From: Paenibacillus cymbidii
GTDB taxonomy: Bacteria; Bacillota; Bacilli; Paenibacillales; NBRC-103111
Length of the DNA: 64,000 bases
Assembly: GCF_004764705.1 (NCBI RefSeq)
Contig: NZ_SHLX01000010.1
Span: 1 to 64,000 of the forward strand
Reading direction: 5' to 3'
Position 1 is the stretch's first letter; each line of letters starts with the position of its first letter. The notes under the pieces are model-generated. The model saw only the letters and a program-made list of their open reading frames with translations, was not told where the DNA came from and made no database searches. Position numbers and translations under genes: made by a program. Of the stretch, positions 27,514-34,796 are shown one piece after another.

Positions 27514-28701
27514 ATGAATGAATCGGCGTTGATCCGCGACATGAAGGCGCGCGCCGCCGCTTGTTCCTGCGGCCGCCATCACCCGCTCGCCATCGACGAA
27601 ATCGCCGTGGAGCGCGGGGCGCTCGGCAAGCTGGCGCCGTATGCGGCGGGTCGCGGCGCGCTGCGCGTGCTGATCGTCGCCGACGGCACGACATACCGGG
27701 CGGCGGGCGAACGGGCGGAGCGGCTGCTGGCCGCGGCAGGCATCGACGTTGCGTTATGCCTCGTCAGCGCGAACGCGCAGGGCGATGTCGTCGCCGACGA
27801 AGCGACGATCGTGCAGGTGATGATGCAGGCGTCGCAGGACGCGACGGATTTGTTCGTTGCCGTCGGCGCCGGCACGATCCACGATGTCGTGCGGTTCGTC
27901 GCCTGCAAGATGAACAAACCGTTCGTGTCGGTGCCGACGGCGCCGTCGGTCGACGGCTTCACTTCGGCCGGCGCGCCGATCCTGATCCGCGGCGACAAAA
28001 TCACGGTGCAGGCGGTGTCGCCTGTGGCGATTTTCGCCGATCTTGACGTGCTGACGGAAGCGCCGCCGGCGATGGTTGCCGCCGGTTTTGCCGATATGCT
28101 CGGCAAATATACGTCACTGTTTGACTGGCGCTTCTCCCATGAAGTCGGCGGCGAGCCGTATTGCGCCGCCACCGAACAGGCGACGCGGCACGCGCTGGAG
28201 GCGTGCGTGACGAACGCCGCGGCGATCGCGCGGCGCGACGCGGACGGCATCGCCATCTTGATGAACGCGCTGATCGAGTCCGGGCTGGCGATGCTGCTGT
28301 TTGGCGCTTCGCATCCGGCTTCGGCCGCCGAGCACCATCTCTCCCATTACTGGGAGATGGCGTATTTGCGGCTCGGCCGGAGGCAGCTGCTGCACGGCGC
28401 CAAAGTCGGCGTCGCCTGCGCTATCATTAGCGGGCTGTACCACGAGCTGGCGGCCGGCGACGGGTTTGCCGCGCTGTGCGAGCGGCCTGGAGGAGGCGCT
28501 GCCGACGTCGCCGGCTTGCGCGAAGCGCTGCGCGTCGGCGTGCCGCAGCCGGCGCGCATCCGCGAGCTGCTGCGCGAAGTCGGCGGGCCGGATACGCCGG
28601 AGGCGATCGGCCTGGACGCCGAGCTGCTGCAGCGCAGCTTGCGCGAGGCGCACCGCATCCGCGCGCGCTACACGCTGCTGCGGGCGCGCAACGAGCGCTA
28701 G
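27514..28701 (+). CDS. araM: Glycerol-1-phosphate dehydrogenase, AraM/EgsA type
   Basis: A 395-residue metal-dependent dehydrogenase that reduces dihydroxyacetone phosphate to sn-glycerol-1-phosphate. It carries the NAD(P)-binding VGAGTIHDVVRFVA, the VPTAPSVDGFTSAGAPI motif and three candidate metal ligands, in AGFADMLGK (Asp), ASAAEHHLSHYWEM (His) and LLHGAKVG (His). Its length matches B. subtilis AraM. G1P has the stereochemistry of archaeal lipids; in Bacillus it feeds heptaprenylglyceryl lipid made by PcrB. The start is chosen at 27514 behind GGGAG, since the TTG at 27505 and ATG at 27508 are too close to it. It sits 71 bp after the phosphatase gene. Confidence 0.9.
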   Translation: MNESALIRDMKARAAACSCGRHHPLAIDEIAVERGALGKLAPYAAGRGALRVLIVADGTTYRAAGERAERLLAAAGIDVALCLVSANAQGDVVADEATIVQVMMQASQDATDLFVAVGAGTIHDVVRFVACKMNKPFVSVPTAPSVDGFTSAGAPILIRGDKITVQAVSPVAIFADLDVLTEAPPAMVAAGFADMLGKYTSLFDWRFSHEVGGEPYCAATEQATRHALEACVTNAAAIARRDADGIAILMNALIESGLAMLLFGASHPASAAEHHLSHYWEMAYLRLGRRQLLHGAKVGVACAIISGLYHELAAGDGFAALCERPGGGAADVAGLREALRVGVPQPARIRELLREVGGPDTPEAIGLDAELLQRSLREAHRIRARYTLLRARNER

Positions 28702-28741
28702 CGGCGCGCCGGGCAGGCCCGGGATCGCGGCCCGCCTGGCA

Positions 28742-28931
28742 AATAGGCCATAAAAAGTGGCCTATTCGCCCATTTTTAGGCATCGCGTCCACAATAGCCA
28801 GTGTTTTCACTGGCTATTGCGGCTCAAACGCCGCAAAATCGGCCTTTTTATTGAAATAGCCAGTGATTTTACTGGCTATTTTGGTGTTGCCGCCTTCTTT
28901 TGGCGGAATAAGCAATCAAACATGGCCTATT
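28742..28931. repeat. Hairpin tetrad, copy 2 (190 bp)
   Basis: H1 28742-28766, H2 28793-28818, H3 28855-28880, H4 28907-28931; centres 51.5, 62 and 51.5 bp apart; linkers 26, 36 and 26 bp. H1 and H2 are near-perfect palindromes (AATAGGCCA/TGGCCTATT and AATAGCCAGTG/CACTGGCTATT), H3 has one mismatched pair, and H4 is partly decayed. It fills the 364-bp gap before the cyclase gene; the remainder of that gap has no gene. Confidence 0.93.
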
Positions 28932-29065
28932 TCCGTTACGGCTGTTTCGTGGCGGGCGTTTTTTTCAGCGGTACAAGGAATTTCTTGCGGCAGGCGCGAA
29001 TCGATTATAGGGTGCGGTTGTTGTCAAGGACGAGCGCACGATTTTGCAGGAAAGGAGTGAGGAAG

Positions 29066-29794
29066 ATGACGCGCATTCAACAGCTGGCGGCGCTGCTGAC
29101 CGAGTTGGAAGCGATCGATTTGACGCATACGCTCGAGGAAGGCATGCCGGTGTATCCGGCGCATTCCCGGTTTTATCACGGGCTTTGGGATTCGCAGGCA
29201 ACCGGCAGCGCGGCGCTGTCGTACCAGCTGACGATTCACGAGCATTGCGGCACGCACATGGACGCGACGGCGCATTTTATGCCGGCGGGGCATCCGGCGC
29301 ACCAGTTTATGGCGGATACGCCGATCGGGCAGTTTTACGCGCGGGCGCTGACGATCGATTGCGGCGGTTTTGCCGACAACGATCTTGTCACCCGCGAGAG
29401 GATCGAACGCTGGGAGCGCGAGCATACGGCCATTCGCGCCGGGGACGCGGTGTTGTTCCGCTTCGGTTGGGACCGCCACTGGAAGCCGCGGACGGAGCGG
29501 CCCGCCTATACGGTATCGTGGCCGGGCCTGAGCGGCGAGGCGGCGCAATATTTGGCCGACAAGCGGATCAAGGCGGTCGGCTGCGACACGCTGGCGATCG
29601 ACTGTTCTTATTCGCGCGACAATCCGGCGCACCATGCGCTGCTTGGCAACGGGATCAACATCATCGAAAATTTGACCCGGCTGGAACGTATTTTGGGAGA
29701 ATCGGTGCTGTTCGCCATGCCGCTCAAAATCAAGGAAGGCTCCGGCTCGCCGATCCGCGCGATCGCGTTTGTGGAGAAGCCGGCGCAAGCGTAA
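29066..29794 (+). CDS. Cyclase-family (kynurenine formamidase-like) hydrolase
   Basis: A 242-residue metal-dependent amidohydrolase-like enzyme. The family metal motif HxGTHxDxxxH is present as HEHCGTHMDATAH (58-70), preceded by IDLTHTLEEGMPVYP. Near the C-terminus, GCDTLAIDCSYSRDNPAHHALLGNGI holds the remaining catalytic histidine and INIIENL. Family members hydrolyse formylkynurenine, isatin and other amides or cyclic compounds. Next to a sugar-acid pathway a lactonase-like role is conceivable but unproven. The ATG at 29066 follows AAAGGAGTGAGG; the frame is open much further upstream, through the hairpin tetrad. It pairs with the U32-like gene. Confidence 0.88.
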   Translation: MTRIQQLAALLTELEAIDLTHTLEEGMPVYPAHSRFYHGLWDSQATGSAALSYQLTIHEHCGTHMDATAHFMPAGHPAHQFMADTPIGQFYARALTIDCGGFADNDLVTRERIERWEREHTAIRAGDAVLFRFGWDRHWKPRTERPAYTVSWPGLSGEAAQYLADKRIKAVGCDTLAIDCSYSRDNPAHHALLGNGINIIENLTRLERILGESVLFAMPLKIKEGSGSPIRAIAFVEKPAQA

Positions 29795-29830
29795 CCCACG
29801 GGAACACAATGAAGAAAGGTGTGAGTCGCG

Positions 29831-30763
29831 ATGCAGGAGACGAGGCAATTTTTGCGTTCGCTTGGCTACCCGGGCGGCGATCTGTACGAGCTGCCGACCT
29901 CGGAGAAACGGTTTCCCGACGGCGCGCAATACCGGGTTGAGCTGCCAAGCGTCGAAGGACCGCGCGCGCTGGAGGCGACGCTGGAGGAAATCGACCGCTA
30001 CGGCCTGACGGTGCACCGCATCTCGCAAGGCAGCGGCATTATGCTGCTGACCGATGAGGAGATCGGCGAAATGACCGCCATGTGCGCCGGTCGCGGCATG
30101 GAGCTGAGCTTGTTCGTCGGTCCGCGCGGGACGTGGGACATCAGTGCGCTGCCGTTTACGGCGGCGGGCAAAGCGCTCGGCGTCCGCCACGAAGGCGCCG
30201 ACCAGCTCGTGTACGCGATCGAGGACTTGAAGCGCGCCGCCGCGCTCGGCGTTCGCGGGGCGCTCGTCGGCGACGAAGGGCTGCTGCTGCTGACGAAGGA
30301 AATGAAGAAGCAAGGGCTGCTTCCTGCGGATTTTGTGATCAAGTGTTCGGTGCAGATGATGGCCGCCAATCCGGTATCGGTGCGGTTGATGCAGGATTTG
30401 GGCGCGGACACGTACAACCTGCCGACGGCGCTGACGCTGCCGAAGCTGGCCGCGATCCGCCAGGCGACCGACATTCCGCTCGACTTGTACGTCGAGGTGC
30501 CGGACAATTTTGGCGGCTTCATTCGCCATTACGAAATTCCGGAGCTGATCCGCATCCTGGCGCCGGTGTACATCAAGTTCGGTTTGCGCAATCACCCGGA
30601 CGTATATCCGTCGGGCAAACAGTGGGAAGCGACGAACATTTCGCTGTGCCGCGAACGGGTGCATCGCGCCGCGCTCGGCATGCAAATGGTAAGCCGCTAC
30701 TGCCCGGAAGCCGTTACGTCGGCGCTGGGGGCTGCGGGTTTGGGTTTGCCGGTGGTAGGCTAG
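29831..30763 (+). CDS. U32-peptidase-like TIM-barrel protein
   Basis: A 310-residue soluble protein resembling U32 family proteins. Candidate barrel segments are GADQLVYAIEDLKRAAALGVRGALVGDEGLLLL, DFVIKCSVQMMAANPVSVRLMQDLGADTYNLP and IPLDLYVEVPDNFGGFIRHYEIPELIRILAPVYIKFG. U32 proteins are either collagenase-type peptidases or oxygen-independent RNA/ubiquinone hydroxylases with Fe-S clusters. The conserved cysteine set of the latter is not obvious here, so function is open. The ATG follows AAGAAAGGTGTGAG, 36 bp after the cyclase gene, and the two are clearly one transcription unit. Confidence 0.72.
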   Translation: MQETRQFLRSLGYPGGDLYELPTSEKRFPDGAQYRVELPSVEGPRALEATLEEIDRYGLTVHRISQGSGIMLLTDEEIGEMTAMCAGRGMELSLFVGPRGTWDISALPFTAAGKALGVRHEGADQLVYAIEDLKRAAALGVRGALVGDEGLLLLTKEMKKQGLLPADFVIKCSVQMMAANPVSVRLMQDLGADTYNLPTALTLPKLAAIRQATDIPLDLYVEVPDNFGGFIRHYEIPELIRILAPVYIKFGLRNHPDVYPSGKQWEATNISLCRERVHRAALGMQMVSRYCPEAVTSALGAAGLGLPVVG

Positions 30764-30910
30764 ACGAACGGAGGTTGGAAGCGGGAGCCGCGTCGGTTTG
30801 GCACGTGGGTTAGCGGGTCCGGGGCTTGGCGGCAGTGGATGATTGGTGGTTGTACGAGTGATTGTTAAATGTTGGACCGTGCGAAGTGTGGATTTTGGCA
30901 CAATTGGCGG

Positions 30911-30973
30911 TTGTCTCTTTTTGGCGGATGGACGTATAATAGAATTTGAGAACGTTGTTTTATATTATCAAAC
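30911..30973 (+). promoter_or_regulatory. iclR promoter with downstream operator
   Basis: TTGTCT (30911-30916) and TATAAT (30935-30940) are separated by 18 bp. GTTTTATATTATCAAAC (30957-30973), just after the -10, matches GTTTGACATTATCAAAC upstream of the FAH gene in 15 of 17 positions. This suggests IclR autorepression. Confidence 0.75.
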
Positions 30974-30995
30974 AGAAGCTGGAGCGTAACGAAGC

Positions 30996-31763
30996 ATGCC
31001 GATCATTCAATCGCTCGACAGGGCGCTGCGCATTCTCGACCTGTTCGACGAAACGGACAACGAACTGAAAATTACCGACATCAGCAAACGGATGGGCCTG
31101 CACAAAAGCACCGTTCATTCGCTGCTGAAGACGCTTCAGGAGCACCGGTACATCGAACAGGACGAGGAGTCGGGCAAGTACCGGCTCGGCATGAAGCTGC
31201 TGGAACGGGCCCATCTTGTGCTGCAGCGGCTCGATATTCGGACGATTGCGCGCAAGCTGCTGCAGGAGTTGACGGCCAAAACCGGGCAAACGACGCATCT
31301 TGTCATTCCCGACGGGCACGAAGGCGTGTACATCGACAAGGTGGAAGGAGCTCGCGCCGCCATTCGTTACTCGCAGATCGGCCGCCGCATCCCGCTGCAC
31401 AGCAGCGGCGTCGGCAAAGCGCTGGTCGCGTTCCGTTCGCCGGAAGAGACGGAGCGGCTGCTGGAGGGGTATGACTTTTTTCGGCAAACGGCGCATACGA
31501 TTACCGATAAGGAGCGGTTCCTCGAGGAAATCGAGCGCATTCGCCGGCAAGGCTACGCGATCGACAACCAGGAGAACGAACCGGGCGTTCGCTGCGTGGC
31601 GATGCCGGTCCGCAATCACAAGGGAGCTGTCGTGGCGGCGGTCAGCATTTCGACGCTTGTTTCTTCGGTCGGTGACGCCGAGTTGGAGGATTTGATCGTT
31701 CAGCTTCGCCAGACGACAGACGAGCTTTCCGCCAAAATGGGATACGGGCTGATTGCGCGGTAA
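30996..31763 (+). CDS. IclR-family (KdgR-like) transcriptional regulator
   Basis: A 255-residue regulator. The winged HTH is at about 3-65 (IQSLDRALRILDLFDETDNELKITDISKRMGLHKSTVHSLLKTLQEHRYIE). The GAF-like effector domain runs from about 80, with GKYRLGMKLLE, PLHSSGVGKALVAF and NQENEPGVRCVAMPVRNHKGAVVAAVSISTL. IclR/KdgR proteins commonly bind 2-keto-3-deoxy sugar acids or related ketoacids, which are exactly the intermediates expected from the FAH, aldehyde dehydrogenase and dehydratase genes downstream. Its own promoter and the next gene share a 17-bp palindrome. It probably represses the cluster and is released by an intermediate. Confidence 0.93.
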   Translation: MPIIQSLDRALRILDLFDETDNELKITDISKRMGLHKSTVHSLLKTLQEHRYIEQDEESGKYRLGMKLLERAHLVLQRLDIRTIARKLLQELTAKTGQTTHLVIPDGHEGVYIDKVEGARAAIRYSQIGRRIPLHSSGVGKALVAFRSPEETERLLEGYDFFRQTAHTITDKERFLEEIERIRRQGYAIDNQENEPGVRCVAMPVRNHKGAVVAAVSISTLVSSVGDAELEDLIVQLRQTTDELSAKMGYGLIAR

Positions 31764-31885
31764 TGGTCGGAATCAGGAACTTGGCGATTGTGCGCGGATT
31801 GGCGGCGGTCGGGGCATCGATAGTTGGCCGGGTCTTTGGACTTAGGCAGCGGAAGGGCATTTTTGTGAGCTATTTCGAAAACAGG

Positions 31886-31902
31886 GTTTGACATTATCAA
31901 AC
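31886..31902. promoter_or_regulatory. Probable IclR operator before the FAH-family dehydratase
   Basis: GTTTGACATTATCAAAC is a 6-5-6 inverted repeat (GTTTGA/TCAAAC) ending 19 bases before the start codon. It contains TTGACA, so a bound regulator would block initiation or early elongation. The only other copy I found is at the iclR promoter. Confidence 0.75.
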
Positions 31903-31921
31903 GAAATGGAGTTGGAGACGG

Positions 31922-32791
31922 ATGCGCATCATCCGGTTTACACAAGGCGATCGGGCCGTACTGGCGGCGGTTGCCGATTCGGGAGCCGTCCACGTGTTGC
32001 CGCAAGCGGACCTGCTTGCGCTTGTGGAGGAAGCCAGGCAGGCGGGAGTGTCTCCACTTGCATACGCACGGCAGGAGGCGGAACGTTCGGCGCCGCTCGG
32101 CGAGTCGATGGAAACGCTGCCGCTGCTCGTGCCGGTAGTGGCGCCGGAAGTTTGGGCCGCCGGCGTTACGTACGAGCGCAGCCGCGACGCCCGCAATTAC
32201 GAGGCTACCGGCGGCAAGCTGGACGCTACCACCTTTTACGATAAAGTGTACGATGCGGTACGGCCGGAAATTTTCTTCAAGTCGACGGCGGCGCGCACGG
32301 TCGGACCGGGGCAGCCGGTGTCGCTGCGGAGCGACTCCGAGTGGCAAATTCCCGAGCCGGAGCTCGGGCTCGTGCTCGATGAGCAAGGGACGATCGTCGG
32401 CTACACGATCGGCAACGACATGAGCTGTCGCGATATCGAAGGGGAGAACCCGCTCTACTTGCCCCAGGCCAAAATGTGGCGCGGCTCCTGCGCGATCGGC
32501 CCGGCTGTGCTGCTGGCCGATGCAGTCAGCGACCCGTATGCGCTGCAAATTACGTGTCGCATTTATCGCGGCGGCGAAAAGGTGGTGGAAGGCACGGCGT
32601 CGACCGGCCAGCTCAAGCGCAAGCTGGAGGAACTGGTGTCGTTCCTGCGGCGCGACAATGTTATTTTTGCCGGGACGGTGCTGCTGACCGGGACGTGCAT
32701 CGTGCCGCCGAACGAGTTTACGCTGGCAAGCGGCGATCGGGTCGACATCGACATTTCCGGCATCGGCACGCTCAGCAATCCGGTGGCGTAA
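31922..32791 (+). CDS. FAH-family 2-keto-3-deoxy-pentonate dehydratase (probable)
   Basis: A 289-residue fumarylacetoacetate-hydrolase-fold enzyme. Metal and active-site segments are EPELGLVLDEQG, GYTIGNDMSCRDIEGENPLYLPQAKM and GTVLLTGTCIVPP, with a C-terminal GDRVDIDISGIGTLSNPV. FAH-fold enzymes of this size include 2-keto-3-deoxy-D-arabinonate/xylonate dehydratases, which yield 2-oxoglutarate semialdehyde. The next two genes encode a semialdehyde-type dehydrogenase and a YjhG-like dehydratase, so I assign this step of a Weimberg-type pathway. Other FAH hydrolases are possible. The ATG follows GTTGGAGACGG, and an IclR-type operator lies just upstream. Confidence 0.83.
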   Translation: MRIIRFTQGDRAVLAAVADSGAVHVLPQADLLALVEEARQAGVSPLAYARQEAERSAPLGESMETLPLLVPVVAPEVWAAGVTYERSRDARNYEATGGKLDATTFYDKVYDAVRPEIFFKSTAARTVGPGQPVSLRSDSEWQIPEPELGLVLDEQGTIVGYTIGNDMSCRDIEGENPLYLPQAKMWRGSCAIGPAVLLADAVSDPYALQITCRIYRGGEKVVEGTASTGQLKRKLEELVSFLRRDNVIFAGTVLLTGTCIVPPNEFTLASGDRVDIDISGIGTLSNPVA

Positions 32792-32845
32792 GTTTGCGCC
32801 GTCGGCGGGTCGCCGGCCGCATCTCATGTATATTCGCAGACAGTT

Positions 32846-33019
32846 AAATAAGGCTGATTTCAGCCTTGCAGCGGCGGTTTGGCGAATTGCTGGCGAAATA
32901 AGGCTGATTTCAGCCTTGCAGCGGCGGTTCGGCGAATTGTTGGCGAAATAAGGCTGATTTCAGCCTTGCAGCGGCGGTTTGGCGAATTGTTGGCGAAATA
33001 AGGCTGATTTCAGCCTTGC
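32846..33019. repeat. Four hairpins at exactly 50-bp spacing (AAGGCTGA family, reversed)
   Basis: AAATAAGGCTGATTTCAGCC recurs at 32846, 32896, 32946 and 32996. Here even the 26-bp linkers are almost identical, so this is the youngest or most homogenised array of the family. Element plus linker is 24 plus 26 bp. Orientation is opposite to the arrays at 13764 and 54634. Confidence 0.93.
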
Positions 33020-33096
33020 AGCGGCGGTTTGGCGAATGGAAACAGCTATTGCCGCTTAACCTGCAACATTGGGCCCGCCAACGGGACCTCCTTCAA

Positions 33097-33286
33097 AATA
33101 GGCCATCTTTTATGGCCTATTTCATCAAAAACAGGCCTCCCCCGCAAAATAGGCCATATTTCCACTGGCTATTTGGCGGGAATGGCCAATTTCGAGCCCT
33201 CCGGAGCAAAATAAGCCATGTTTTCACTGGCTATTTCCGCGGAGGCACCCCAAAACTCGAAAATAAGCCCGATTTTATGGGCCATA
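33097..33286. repeat. Hairpin tetrad, copy 3 (190 bp)
   Basis: H1 33097-33121, H2 33148-33173, H3 33210-33235, H4 33262-33286; centres 51.5, 62 and 51.5 bp apart; linkers 26, 36 and 26 bp, matching copy 2 and differing by one base in the middle linker from copy 1. It ends 22 bases before the aldehyde dehydrogenase start, so H4 lies beside the ribosome-binding site. With the preceding 50-bp array it fills 32792-33307, which holds no gene. Confidence 0.92.
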
Positions 33287-33307
33287 ACGGAAGGATGGAA
33301 GCTAACC

Positions 33308-34765
33308 ATGACAGAAGCCAAAACATATGTGAACTACATCGGAGGAGAATGGAAACCGTGCGCGTCGGGGCGCACCGAGGGGAGCGTCAATCCGGCGGAC
33401 GCGCGCGAAGTCGTCGGCTACGTGCAGCTGTCGGACGCCGCCGATCTTAACGAAGCGGCCGCGGCAGCCAAAGCGGCGGCGCCCGCCTGGCGCAAGCTGG
33501 CGGCGCCGGCGCGCGGCGACGTCCTGTTCCGCATCGCAAACGCGCTGGAGCGGCGGCTGGACGAAATCGCCGAAACGATGACGCGCGAAATGGGCAAAAC
33601 GCTGCCGGAAGCCAAAGGAGAAACGGCGCGCGGCGTAGCGATTCTTCGCTACTACGCGGGCGAAGGCATGCGCAAAACCGGCGACGTCATCCCGTCGACC
33701 GACAGCGAAGCGCTGATGTTCACGACGCGGGCGCCGCTCGGCGTGGTCGGCGTCATCTCGCCGTGGAACTTCCCCGTCGCGATCCCGATCTGGAAAATCG
33801 CGCCCGCCCTTATTTACGGCAACACGGTCGTGTTCAAGCCGGCGCAGGAAACGGCGGTCACCGCGGCCAAAGTGGTCGAGTGCTTCCATGAAGCCGGCCT
33901 GCCGGCAGGCGTGCTGAACCTGGTGATCGGCCGCGGCTCGGCTGTCGGGCAGGCGATCATCGATCATCCCGACATCAACGGCATCACGTTCACCGGCTCG
34001 GAGCAAACCGGCAAACACGTCGGCCAAGGGGCGCTGGCGCGCGGCGCCAAGTACCAGCTCGAGATGGGCGGCAAAAACCCGGTCGTCGTGCTCGAGGACG
34101 CCGATCTCGATCTCGCCGTCGACGCAACGATCAGCGGCGGTCTCAAGTCGACCGGCCAGAAATGTACGGCAACGAGCCGCGTCATCGTGCAAAGCGGCGT
34201 GTACGAATCGTTCCGCGCCAAGCTGGTCGACAAGGTAAAGAAGCTGCGCGTCGGCAACGGCCTGGACGCCTCGACCTGGATGGGGCCTTGCGCCAGCCAG
34301 TCGCAACTGAACACGGTGCTGGACTACATCGCCAAAGGCAAGGAAGAAGGCGCCGAGCTGCTGTGCGGCGGCGGCCGGGTGACAGAGGGCGAGCTCGGAA
34401 ACGGCTTCTACGTCGAGCCGACCGTGTTCGACGGCGTCACCCGCGACATGACGATCGCGCGGGAAGAAATTTTTGGGCCGGTGCTGGCGCTGATCAAGGT
34501 CGACACCGTGGACGAAGCGATCGAAGCGGCGAACGATTCGCGTTATGGGCTTAGCGCCTCGATTTTCACCCGCAATATCGGCGGCATGCTGAACTTCGTG
34601 CAGAACATGGACGCCGGACTCGTGCGCATCAACGCGGAATCGGCGGGGGTCGAGCTGCAGGCGCCGTTCGGCGGGATGAAAATGTCGAGCTCGCATTCGC
34701 GCGAGCAGGGGCAAGCGGCGATCGAGTTCTATACCGCGATCAAAACGGTGTTCGTCAAGGCGTAG
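33308..34765 (+). CDS. Aldehyde dehydrogenase, probable 2-oxoglutarate semialdehyde dehydrogenase
   Basis: A 485-residue NAD(P)-dependent aldehyde dehydrogenase. Catalytic Glu252 lies in LEMGGKNPV and Cys286 in [30 protein letters not shown] and the GSEQTGK cofactor segment are intact, as is EEIFGPVL. The closing [16 protein letters not shown] resembles the 2-oxoglutarate-semialdehyde and related semialdehyde branch (B. subtilis YcbD-like). In this cluster it would convert the FAH product to 2-oxoglutarate, delivering carbon straight to the TCA cycle. I start at the ATG at 33308 behind GGAAGGATGG; the frame open from 33218 runs through the hairpin tetrad. It is 31 bp from the next gene. Confidence 0.93.
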   Translation: MTEAKTYVNYIGGEWKPCASGRTEGSVNPADAREVVGYVQLSDAADLNEAAAAAKAAAPAWRKLAAPARGDVLFRIANALERRLDEIAETMTREMGKTLPEAKGETARGVAILRYYAGEGMRKTGDVIPSTDSEALMFTTRAPLGVVGVISPWNFPVAIPIWKIAPALIYGNTVVFKPAQETAVTAAKVVECFHEAGLPAGVLNLVIGRGSAVGQAIIDHPDINGITFTGSEQTGKHVGQGALARGAKYQLEMGGKNPVVVLEDADLDLAVDATISGGLKSTGQKCTATSRVIVQSGVYESFRAKLVDKVKKLRVGNGLDASTWMGPCASQSQLNTVLDYIAKGKEEGAELLCGGGRVTEGELGNGFYVEPTVFDGVTRDMTIAREEIFGPVLALIKVDTVDEAIEAANDSRYGLSASIFTRNIGGMLNFVQNMDAGLVRINAESAGVELQAPFGGMKMSSSHSREQGQAAIEFYTAIKTVFVKA

Positions 34766-34796
34766 GCGCAAAAGCCGCGGGAAGGGGAATCCATCG

